Of a DNA stretch of 64,000 nt, positions 1 to 7,728 are shown one piece after another (the stretch's first letter is position 1; every line of letters begins with the position of its first letter). Made by a program: the position numbers and the translations under genes. Source of the stretch: JANQPX01 sp050633905 (GTDB lineage Bacteria > Pseudomonadota > Alphaproteobacteria > Geminicoccales > Geminicoccaceae); the NCBI GenBank assembly GCA_050633905.1, contig JBOEHJ010000023.1, positions 1 through 64,000 on the forward strand. Reading direction: 5' to 3'. The notes beneath the pieces are model-generated. The model saw nothing but the letters and a program-made list of their open reading frames with translations. It was not told the origin of the DNA and made no database searches.

Positions 1-618
1 CGTTCGCAGTTGGCGGTGATGGCGAAGAAGGCCAAATAGGTCCTTGATGTTGACAAGCTCGATGTTGTCGCTGATCGCAGTTACGTCAAGAGCACCAAGA
101 TCCTGGCCTGCGATTAGGCAGGCATCACCATCACCCTACCGAAGCCATCGACCTCTGGCGCCAAAGCCGAGGGCTGGTTCTGCAAGCAGGATTTTCGCGA
201 TGTGGCGGACAAGGATGTTTACATCTGCCCTACAGGCAATTGACTGACCTACCATTTCACCTACAAAGAGGCCGGCCTTCAAGTTCGGCGTTATTGGACT
301 GATTTATGTGGTCGATGCTCGTTGAAAGAGCAATGCACGCCCAGCAAAGAGCGCCGGGCCAGTCGCTGGGAACATGAAGAAGTTTTGGAAGCTGTCCAGC
401 AGCGGCTCGATGAGAACCCACAAGCCATGCGTCAGCGTCGGGAAACGGTCGAGCATCCCTTTGGCACGAACAAGATGAGCATGGGAGCAACCCACTTCCT
501 GATGAAGCGACTGAAGAACGTCTGCACCGACATGGCGCTCTCTGTGCCCACCTACAATCTGACCCGCATGGTCAACATCCTCAGCATCACGTCGCTGATC
601 CAGGCAATCCGAGCATAG
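1..618 (+). pseudogene. Decayed IS1182-type DDE transposase, left end cut by window
   Basis: Reading frame 1 from the first base gives one continuous transposase-like protein interrupted by three in-frame stops (codons at 37, 115 and 241). Recognisable IS1182/IS5-like pieces are LDVDKLDVVADRSY, TITLPKPSTSGAKAEGWF, then a C-terminal part with RRETVEHPFGTNKMSMG and KNVCTDMALSVPTYNLTRM. The 5' end lies outside the window. The stops show that it is dead. A related fragment of the same transposase family lies at 45300-45566 and a C-terminal type at 4519-4779, so this replicon has been hit repeatedly by this family. Confidence 0.8.
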
Positions 619-1000
619 ACCGCCTCAATCAAGCCCAAAGTACAGCATGAGAGCCAATACCGTCGATATGACGGACCCGAGGCAGGCTATGGTGTCCAAA
701 AAACCGTCAAATAAACATCAAAACCGATGAAACCAGGTTCGATCCGGTAAACAGCAAATTCCCGAAAAGTTTCTACACGACCAAGACCCACTGCGGCCAG
801 TTGTCAAAGTTTCTGCGGCAGGTCAGATCAAATGGCTTTTTAGGGTGTTCTTGATCCGCAACATCTTGGCGTCTGATCTGAAACTCTCTTGCCATTAATC
901 GAAGTGAAACCTTTACCGGTTATCCATGAACAAAACCCTAAATCGATTTCGATCCAGCTTTTTTCAGGGAAAGTATTTTTGTCATGCTTAGGATCATTCA
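619..1000. other. Intergenic region, IS tail and chemoreceptor upstream region
   Basis: No gene is seen in these 382 bases. The left part is probably the non-coding right end of the transposase remnant. The last 100 bases are AT-rich and should hold the chemoreceptor promoter; a weak Shine-Dalgarno (AGGA) lies about 8 bases before the ATG at 1001. No convincing terminal inverted repeat was found. Confidence 0.4.
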
Positions 1001-3760
1001 ATGAAATCTCAGCCCAGCAATCAATCTCGCAACGGTCACACCAGAGCAGGTGGCGTCTCGATTAAGACGCGCCTCTATATAGGCTGTAGTGCGATCATCG
1101 CGGCCCTAACGCTTGCGATCGGTGTCACCCTTTACAGTGTTGCAACGGTGACGCCGACCATTGACCGGATCGCCGAGCTGCGCGCGCCCTCCGCACTCGC
1201 AAGCTCGACAATGGCGCGCAGCATTCACGCCTCTCTTGCGAGCCTGCGCGGCTGGATGTTGACGGGCAATGATGTATTCAAGACCGAACGCTTGGCGGTC
1301 TGGAAGGAGATCGATCGAGATCTAGCAAAAATGGAGCGACTGTCCGTCGGATGGACCAACCCTAAGAACGTAAGCGAGTTGCGGGACTTCAAGAGCATTC
1401 TGACCGAATTCAGGACGGCACAAGCCCGCGTTGAACAGATCGCCCATAGTCCCGAAGAGTTGCCGGCTAATCAGATCCTAACGGAAGAAGCCGTCCCCCA
1501 AGCGAATGCCATGCTCAAAAGCATCACCCGAATGATCGACCTTGAACAAGGGCTAGATGCCACTGTTGCACGCAAGGACCTGCTCGGCGTTATGGCCGAT
1601 ATCCGTGGCACAACAGCCATCGCTCTCGCCAATATTCGGGCATTTCTCTTGACCGGTGACGCTGCCTTTCAGGGCCAGTTTGACCAGGCCTGGGGCAAGA
1701 GTCAGCGGCGCTTCAGCGATTTGATCAATCGACAGCCGCTGCTGACTGCTGATCAAGCCGAGGCCTTTAATGAACTGAACGAGGCGCGCACGGCTTTCTC
1801 GCCTTTGCCGTCCCGGATGTTCGAGATCCGTGGCTCCAAAAAATGGAACATGGCTCAATGGACCCTGGTTGCTGAAGCAGCGCCGCGTGCCGGCAAGCTC
1901 CTGACGATCCTTGAGGGCCAAAAGGATGCGCAAGGCCACCGAGAGGGCGGCATGGTTGGAAGCCAGAGCGAGCTTTTACAGCAAGATGTTGTCAATGCTG
2001 AAGATCAGCTTTCTCTCCTGACATTTCTGGAATGGGGCTTGTTGATCACCGGCATCTTAGTTGGTGTTGTTGCAACGGTGATAACCAGCCGCTCTATTGT
2101 TAACCCATTGCAGGATCTCACGAATGTCGTCAGCCGCCTGCTGCGTGGCGAACAGGTTGAAATACCCGGGACCGATCGAGCGGATGAGATCGGGGCGCTG
2201 GCTTCGGCATTTTCTTCCTTTGCCGAACAAGGAACCAGTGCCTCCAGGATCAAACTTGCTCTGGATACCGCGGATGTGCCGGTGATGGTGGCGGATATCC
2301 ATAACAACATCGCTTACGCTAACAGCCGCTTGCTCGATCTGTTCCACGCTGTGGAAGCTGATATTAAGAGGGACATGCCGTCGTTTAGTGCTGACGGGTT
2401 GGTCGGCGCCAATCTCGATGGTTTCCTTAAGAACCTTGGCTACGCAAGCGGCGTGCCAACTCAGACCAATGGTGTTCATAATGCCCAAATCAAAGTAGGC
2501 GGCCATGACTTCGCATTTGTCACCAACCCCGTCATCGGAACGGATAGTCAGCCCCTCGGCGTTATGGTCGAATGGCGCGACCTTACTGACGAACTCAAGC
2601 TGCAAAGTTCCATCGACAACGTTTTGGAAGCGGCTAACAGTGGTGACTTCTCCAAACGAGTAGACACCACTAGCACGCAAGGCACCATGGCCAAACTGGC
2701 GGATGGCATCAACCAACTCAATCAACTGATTGAGGGGGCAACACAGGATCTTGTCAAAATGCTGGCGGGCCTGGCGGAGGGAGATCTCACCGGGCAGATT
2801 ACCACGAACTACCAAGGTTCGTTCGGTGAATTGAAGGATAATGCCAACCGTACGGCCAGCCAGTTAGCGGAAATCGTTACCCAAATTCAAATGGCAAGTA
2901 CCGAAGTTAAGAATGCGGCGACCGAGATCAGCAGCGGCACCAACGATCTCGCTGAGCGTACCGAGCAGGCTGCCTCTAATCTTGAGGAGACCGCTGCTTC
3001 AACAGAGGAAATGTCAGCCACCGTCAAACAGAATGCTGAAAATGCCAAAAACGCCAACCTTCTTGCTGATACCGCGAACCAAACAGCCAATAAGGGAGGT
3101 GGCGTGGTCGAGCGGGCAGTGACGGCGATGGGGGGCATTGAGATGTCAGCACGGAAGATCACTGATATCATCGGGGTCATCGACGAGATTGCCTTCCAGA
3201 CCAATCTCTTGGCGCTCAATGCCAGTGTCGAAGCCGCGCGTGCCGGTGAGGCGGGCAAAGGTTTTGCCGTAGTAGCTCAAGAAGTTCGCCAACTGGCACA
3301 GCGCTCAGCCCAAGCAGCCTCTGACATCAAGACGTTAATCCAAGACAGCAATGACCAGGTGAGAGATGGAGTGCAGCTGGTCAATCAGGCAGGGGATGCT
3401 TTGGGTGAGATCCTTGGATCCATCGGCAAAGTTTCTGGTATCGTCCAGGAGATTACAAGTGCTTCCCAGGAACAGGCGTCTGGGGTCCAGGAAATCAACA
3501 GTTCGATCAACAACATGGACCAGATGACCCAGCAAAATGCGGCTTTGGTTGAGGAAAGCACAGCAGCTGCGCGTGCCTTAAGTGACCAAGCAGGTAAACT
3601 CAGCGAGCTCATGGCCTTCTTTAAGCTTGGCAATGTCGCGGCACCGGCACGTCGTCCATCGATCGCTGCGCGTCCGATGCGCGACAGCAGCAGTATCCAG
3701 TCAGCAACCGACACATCTTCGATGGCGACCGCCAGCAATGACGGTTGGAGCGAATTCTAA
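1001..3760 (+). CDS. Methyl-accepting chemotaxis protein
   Basis: A membrane chemoreceptor that senses a ligand and controls CheA. The 919-residue protein has a first membrane segment at about residues 25-48, a periplasmic sensor of about 290 residues, a second membrane segment at about 338-360, a HAMP domain at about 360-412, a PAS-like cytoplasmic domain at about 417-535 and a second HAMP-like linker. The C-terminal signalling domain carries the highly conserved hairpin tip around residue 730 (EIAFQTNLLALNASVEAARA). The protein ends in GWSEF, which fits the xWxxF pentapeptide that tethers CheR/CheB in other receptors. It is longer than a classical Tar-type receptor because of the PAS insertion. 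The cheW gene follows 61 bases downstream, suggesting a receptor-adaptor pair. The ligand cannot be read from the sequence. Confidence 0.93.
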   Translation: MKSQPSNQSRNGHTRAGGVSIKTRLYIGCSAIIAALTLAIGVTLYSVATVTPTIDRIAELRAPSALASSTMARSIHASLASLRGWMLTGNDVFKTERLAVWKEIDRDLAKMERLSVGWTNPKNVSELRDFKSILTEFRTAQARVEQIAHSPEELPANQILTEEAVPQANAMLKSITRMIDLEQGLDATVARKDLLGVMADIRGTTAIALANIRAFLLTGDAAFQGQFDQAWGKSQRRFSDLINRQPLLTADQAEAFNELNEARTAFSPLPSRMFEIRGSKKWNMAQWTLVAEAAPRAGKLLTILEGQKDAQGHREGGMVGSQSELLQQDVVNAEDQLSLLTFLEWGLLITGILVGVVATVITSRSIVNPLQDLTNVVSRLLRGEQVEIPGTDRADEIGALASAFSSFAEQGTSASRIKLALDTADVPVMVADIHNNIAYANSRLLDLFHAVEADIKRDMPSFSADGLVGANLDGFLKNLGYASGVPTQTNGVHNAQIKVGGHDFAFVTNPVIGTDSQPLGVMVEWRDLTDELKLQSSIDNVLEAANSGDFSKRVDTTSTQGTMAKLADGINQLNQLIEGATQDLVKMLAGLAEGDLTGQITTNYQGSFGELKDNANRTASQLAEIVTQIQMASTEVKNAATEISSGTNDLAERTEQAASNLEETAASTEEMSATVKQNAENAKNANLLADTANQTANKGGGVVERAVTAMGGIEMSARKITDIIGVIDEIAFQTNLLALNASVEAARAGEAGKGFAVVAQEVRQLAQRSAQAASDIKTLIQDSNDQVRDGVQLVNQAGDALGEILGSIGKVSGIVQEITSASQEQASGVQEINSSINNMDQMTQQNAALVEESTAAARALSDQAGKLSELMAFFKLGNVAAPARRPSIAARPMRDSSSIQSATDTSSMATASNDGWSEF

Positions 3761-3821
3761 CGGCCATTATTGTCTGCAATGCGTCATTTAGCTGACGTCA
3801 CCCAAAAAAGACGAACCTCCA

Positions 3822-4343
3822 ATGACGGACGCTATGACTTCGGAAATGGACCATATAGGCCAGAACAACCGAGAGTCTTCATCCGGTCAAACTTGGTCAC
3901 AATATGTGACCATCATGATCGATGGGCATTCTTATGGTATTGAGATTACCAAGGTTTGTGAGATCAAGGACTGGAGCGCATCGACTGACTTGCCGAGCTC
4001 TCCACATGCCATGCGCGGTGTCCTCAATCTTCGCGGTGTTGCCGTACCCATCTTCGATCTTCGGGCGCGTTTCGGCCGAGGTGAAGCTCAGGCAAGCGAA
4101 GAGCTCGTCTCAATCATCGTAACGATAGGCGATCGCTTGATTGGGGTACTGGTAGATGCTGTTTCCGACATCTTGACCTTGGAACCTGGCGGCGTTTTAG
4201 CCGTGCCCAAAATGGATGCTTGCACTGACCAGCGCTTTTTATCGGGATTGGTCTCGCAAGATGATCATCTGGTTACTCTTCTCCAGCTTGAAGAGTTGTT
4301 TGATCTTGGCGATCTGCCATCAGAAATGACCGTTCAATCTTGA
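3822..4343 (+). CDS. cheW: Chemotaxis adaptor protein CheW
   Basis: A 173-residue CheW-family adaptor that couples receptors to the kinase CheA in the cytoplasm. The CheW fold is visible from about residue 28 (YVTIMIDGHSYGIEITKVCE), with the typical MRGVLNLRGVAVPIFDLRARF segment and GVLVDAVSDILTL near the C-terminus. It lies directly downstream of the chemoreceptor at 1001-3760 on the same strand, so the two are probably co-transcribed. No cheA, cheR, cheB or cheY is in the window, so the pair must plug into a chemotaxis system encoded elsewhere. A short hairpin follows the stop codon. Confidence 0.93.
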   Translation: MTDAMTSEMDHIGQNNRESSSGQTWSQYVTIMIDGHSYGIEITKVCEIKDWSASTDLPSSPHAMRGVLNLRGVAVPIFDLRARFGRGEAQASEELVSIIVTIGDRLIGVLVDAVSDILTLEPGGVLAVPKMDACTDQRFLSGLVSQDDHLVTLLQLEELFDLGDLPSEMTVQS

Positions 4344-4349
4344 ACACGC

Positions 4350-4369
4350 GCGATGCATTGTAGCATCGC
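4350..4369 (+). terminator. Possible terminator hairpin after cheW
   Basis: Perfect 7-bp stem GCGATGC / GCATCGC with a 6-base loop, starting 7 bases after the cheW stop codon. There is no following T-run, so it could equally be an mRNA-end stabilising hairpin. Confidence 0.35.
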
Positions 4370-4518
4370 CAGTGGTTGGTTATGGCAGATTTTGATGAAA
4401 AAGTCGGCATTAGTAGAGTCGGTGATGCCCGATCTGACATGAGGTCATGGGCTTGGTGTCGGATTTTGCCCGGATTGCTATTTTTCAGTGTCCATGATCT
4501 CTCGGATCTCCTTTGCTG

Positions 4519-4779
4519 TTACGCCAAAGCTGCCGTTGGTTCGAGTTTCGGTCTGAGCTTGGTGAGTTTTCGGAGGTTCTGGGCGGTGGCGGCGAGGAGG
4601 AATTCGTCGTTAGCGCCACATGGTCCGCATAGGCGAGGCCGACCAAGTTTGAGAGTGCTTATCAAATGAGCAAACAGCATCTCGACCTTCTTGCGATCGC
4701 GTCTTGAGGCAGAGCCCTCATCAGTCTCAGCGATCGCCCGCGCCATGTCTCTTGCTCCCTCATGGATTGATCGAAGGAC
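4519..4779 (-). pseudogene. C-terminal remnant of IS1182-type transposase
   Basis: The minus strand encodes only the last part of an IS1182-type transposase: RSIHEGARDMARAIAETDEG, then RKKVEMLFAHL and NDEFLLAATAQNLRKLTKL, all family-typical C-terminal motifs. The N-terminal and catalytic parts are missing; upstream the reading frame runs into an unrelated gene read backwards. It abuts the truncated CoA lyase at 4803-5011, and the junction marks an insertion or deletion that destroyed that gene. About 170 bases between cheW and this remnant hold no recognised gene. Confidence 0.75.
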
Positions 4780-4802
4780 GGTTTGCGCCACACCGTTGGG
4801 AC

Positions 4803-5011
4803 AGCTGAGCCAGATCGATCTCGCGAACGAGGTCAACAGCCCGAGCCCGGAGGAGGTCACACGCGCCCAGCGCATTCTCGAGGCAATGGCGGAAGCGGAG
4901 AAAGCCGGTAAAGTCGCCGTTTCTCTGGACAGCCGTCTGATCGACGACGCTTCGATCCGCCAGGCGGAGGTGTTGGTGCAAAGGGCTGACCAGATCGGCA
5001 CGCCGGCCTAG
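4803..5011 (+). pseudogene. 3' fragment of CitE/HpcH-type CoA ester lyase
   Basis: About 68 codons that read SQIDLANEVNSPSPEEVTRA, ending with AVSLDSRLIDDASIRQAEVL. This is the characteristic C-terminal end of malyl-CoA/citramalyl-CoA lyases of the HpcH/HpaI-CitE family. The whole catalytic barrel is absent because the 5' side is replaced by the IS1182 remnant at 4519-4779. The stop codon overlaps the stop of the convergent reductase gene (shared CTAG). It has no plausible function now. Confidence 0.75.
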
Positions 5012-6066
5012 ACGTCGAAGTCCAGCCAAAGTGCTTCGGGTGAGGACGGCCGGGCCTGACAGGCGAGAACGTAGCCGCGCTCGATATTGCGTTTCGACAG
5101 CGCGCGCGTCGAGGCCATCGTCACCTCGCCGCTCTTCAGGATCGCCATGCAGGCGCCGCAATGCCCCTCGGTACAGGAGTGCGGGACATCGACACCTGCC
5201 GCGATGGCCGCTTCGAGCAAGGTCTCGCCGCTACCGGTGGCGACGTCATGGTCCTCGCCATCCAATGTCAGGCGAAACCGATCGATCGGCGCGGCGTTCA
5301 GCTCGACCGGCGATGATGGCTTCTCTGCGCCGTCATCATCCGGCGAGATGAAGCGCTCGATGAAAATCCGCGCCGTCTTCCCGCAGGCCGCCTCAAGCGT
5401 CTCCTCCGCCAGCTCCATCAGGGATACTGGGCCGCAGATGTAGATGTCGGCTGCCTCCCAGCCCGAGATGGCGTCGATGATGTCGGCAGCCTTCATGAAG
5501 CCACGGGCGTCGTCGCGCCAGTGATCGACGATAAAGCGTTTTGGGAACCGGGCCGCCAGCTCATCGAGCGCAGATCGGTAGATGATCGAAGCGGCATCGC
5601 GATTGGCGTAGACCAGTTTCACGGCGCGATCGGTCTCGAACAGCAGGGTCTTGATCAGCGAGATGCAAGGTGTGATGCCGCTGCCGCCCACGAGTAGAAA
5701 GACCGGTCGTTCACCACCACGCAAAACGAAGCGCCCGGCGGGCTCGGTCGCTTCGACCTTTGCGCCGACCTGCAGCCGGTCATGCATCCAGTTAGAACCA
5801 CGACCATCCGGAACCCGCTTGACGCAGACCATCAGATCAGGGTCGCAGCAGCGAGCACTGGAGAACGAATAGCTACGCTCGATAACCCCGCTCTCATGCG
5901 GGATACGAAACGTCAGGAACTGGCCCGATTTGTAGCGATAGAGATCCTCCGAGCCCCGGGGCGGCACGAAAACGAACGAGCGGGCGTCGGCTGTCTCTTC
6001 GCGCACGGACTTGAGCGTCAACCTGTGGAAGACGGACCCAGCGCTCATCCCTGGCCCCGTCTGCAT
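5008..6066 (-). CDS. Flavin/[2Fe-2S] NAD(P)H oxidoreductase, GbcB-like
   Basis: Electron-transfer reductase of the phthalate dioxygenase reductase/GbcB type: FAD-binding barrel, NAD(P)H domain, then a C-terminal plant-type ferredoxin. Visible motifs are the flavin-binding RSYSFSSA, the nucleotide loop GGSGITPCISL, CGPVSLM near the end of the NAD domain, and a cluster motif CTEGHCGAC with a fourth Cys about 30 residues on (LACQA). Related proteins feed Rieske oxygenases that demethylate glycine betaine or similar quaternary amines; no Rieske partner is in the window. The reading frame is open to 6222, but that would overlap the upstream MOSC gene, so I place the start at the ATG at 6066 (the ATG at 6048 is also possible). 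It probably forms one transcript with the MOSC gene and lies next to the sarcosine oxidase genes, fitting a methylated-amine role. Confidence 0.85.
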   Translation of the reverse strand: MQTGPGMSAGSVFHRLTLKSVREETADARSFVFVPPRGSEDLYRYKSGQFLTFRIPHESGVIERSYSFSSARCCDPDLMVCVKRVPDGRGSNWMHDRLQVGAKVEATEPAGRFVLRGGERPVFLLVGGSGITPCISLIKTLLFETDRAVKLVYANRDAASIIYRSALDELAARFPKRFIVDHWRDDARGFMKAADIIDAISGWEAADIYICGPVSLMELAEETLEAACGKTARIFIERFISPDDDGAEKPSSPVELNAAPIDRFRLTLDGEDHDVATGSGETLLEAAIAAGVDVPHSCTEGHCGACMAILKSGEVTMASTRALSKRNIERGYVLACQARPSSPEALWLDFDV

Positions 6067-6127
6067 GCCGGTCGCGAAACGGATCGCAACGGATTGCCAA
6101 CCCTGACGACGATGAGCGCCGAGACGA

Positions 6128-6913
6128 TCACACCAGAAAAATCGGATCGCCCTTGGATACCCGGCCCTCTTGCAGGACGGCGGCGAACACGCCGGCATCG
6201 CCGCCATGCTTGCGCGTGACATGCTGCAGCAACTTCGGCGACTCGTCCGCTGTGTCGGGATCGAGGGTGATCATCTTGCAGCGTGGGTCACGCTCGATGA
6301 TCGCAATTTCAAGCTTGTCGCCGATCTTGAGCGTCTTGCCGATCAGCGAGAACTCGAAATAGGGATCGTTCTGGTTCTCCCATTCGACATAGAAGTTGGC
6401 CCTGAAACGTCTCTTGTCGATGTCGAGACCGGTTTCCTCACCAAGCTTCTTGGTGGCCGAGAGCGAAAAGAGGGACAGAGGCCTGCAGTCATGCTGGCCA
6501 CGCTGGGTGACATGCAGGCGGAGCGAGCGGTCGGTCGCGGCTTCCAAGGCCTTTAAAAAGGCGTCATCGGTGATATCATAGATCTTGCCCTCAGGCGTCG
6601 TGACCTCGACGGCAAAGGCATCATCGGACGGGTAGAGCGGATTGATGCCAGGCGCCAGCCCTTCCGCCGCATCCAGATCCTTCGGCAGGAGAACATCGGC
6701 ACCTGCCTTGAACCGGGGCTGATAGAGCAAGAACTCTTCCTGATCACGCGCCGTATGCCAGGGAAAGGCGGGATCGCCGTCCGCGGCGACGACGCCGTAC
6801 ATTCGGTCGCCCATCAGTCCGCTGAAGGCCGCATAGATCCTGGCGACCTCCTCACCTCGCATGCTCTTGACCGGATAGCGCCAGATCGACTCGATCGTGC
6901 CGAGCTTGGTCAT
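6128..6913 (-). CDS. MOSC domain protein with MOSC N-terminal beta barrel
   Basis: A 261-residue MOSC-family protein. The N-terminal MOSC_N barrel is clear (IWRYPVKSMRGEEV, GLMGDRMYGVV), followed by the MOSC domain with the family-typical FRANFYVEW and a Cys in DPRCKMITLDPDT, the position used for sulfur or molybdenum-cofactor chemistry in this superfamily. A good ribosome site (GGGGAGG) sits 8 bases before the ATG at 6913. The reductase gene follows 61 bases downstream. In many bacteria MOSC domains are fused to or paired with exactly this kind of [2Fe-2S] reductase, so the two probably act together. The substrate is not known. Confidence 0.85.
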   Translation of the reverse strand: MTKLGTIESIWRYPVKSMRGEEVARIYAAFSGLMGDRMYGVVAADGDPAFPWHTARDQEEFLLYQPRFKAGADVLLPKDLDAAEGLAPGINPLYPSDDAFAVEVTTPEGKIYDITDDAFLKALEAATDRSLRLHVTQRGQHDCRPLSLFSLSATKKLGEETGLDIDKRRFRANFYVEWENQNDPYFEFSLIGKTLKIGDKLEIAIIERDPRCKMITLDPDTADESPKLLQHVTRKHGGDAGVFAAVLQEGRVSKGDPIFLV

Positions 6914-7158
6914 CGCCTTGCCTCCCCTGAAATGATCGATTCCTTACCTATTTACCTCTGTGGTCCGGTGGAGAAGTCAAGCTTCGCCGCACTGCCTGCA
7001 GAGGGAGCCGACGCCGACGTTTGACGCCGACAAACTACTGCAAAACCGTCCACAAAATTCGAAACGGTCCGACATGTCCTTAGCCAGCCTTTGGTTGATG
7101 ATCGGCCAGATCTCAATTCGGTTGGACCGAACTCCTCCAGCAGCGTGCCCTAGTTATA

Positions 7159-7728
7159 TCAGGCGACGTTTCGAAGCGATGTCTCTACGGCGTGCAGATA
7201 GGACCTGGCTGTCGATGACGCGGAAAACAGAAGAAACGAACTGGCGTCCTCCCTAAACACGATCGCACCCATATGCTCCATGATCGTGCGCGCGACCTGG
7301 CCTTCGAGGAAAGCCGAGGGATGCAGGTCGATCGGGCAGATCCGCTCCAGGGCTTCCCGCGCGTTATTGCCAGAAAGGCGGAGCACCAGCCAGTTATCGG
7401 ATTGCAGCGTGACATAGGCAGCGCCATCCAGCTTCTTTGCCATGTCAGCCGCCGCGTTCGGGCTGCTGTCCTCGAACACGGCGAAAAGCTGATCACGCGC
7501 GGCCCAGAGAAAGCGTGTCTGGCCATCGGCCGACAGGGTCGATTTACCTGGAGGCGGCATGGTGGCGCCATAGGCTTCGGACAGAGCCGATGCGAAGGCG
7601 GCGTCGCTATCCAGAGGGATCGCCATCGATACGATGGCAAGTTCGGTAAGCTCGGCGAGTTCCGTGTCGCCAACGCTCTCTTGAAAGCCGCCGAGCAAGG
7701 GTTCGGCCTCTAGCTGCAAGCTAGGCAC
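7159..7728 (-). CDS. soxG: Sarcosine oxidase gamma subunit
   Basis: Small subunit of heterotetrameric sarcosine oxidase, which oxidises sarcosine to glycine and passes the methyl group to tetrahydrofolate. The protein shows the SoxG/GcvT-like pattern with LSADGQTRFLWAARDQLFAVF in the middle and the conserved CPIDLHPSAFLEGQVARTIM near the C-terminus. I chose the GTG at 7728 because an AAGGAG ribosome site sits 9 bases upstream and the start overlaps the soxA stop (GTGCCTAG), the usual translational coupling. A longer frame to 7857 would overlap soxA. Length about 189 residues, normal for the family. It is the last gene of the soxBDAG block. Confidence 0.88.
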   Translation of the reverse strand: MPSLQLEAEPLLGGFQESVGDTELAELTELAIVSMAIPLDSDAAFASALSEAYGATMPPPGKSTLSADGQTRFLWAARDQLFAVFEDSSPNAAADMAKKLDGAAYVTLQSDNWLVLRLSGNNAREALERICPIDLHPSAFLEGQVARTIMEHMGAIVFREDASSFLLFSASSTARSYLHAVETSLRNVA

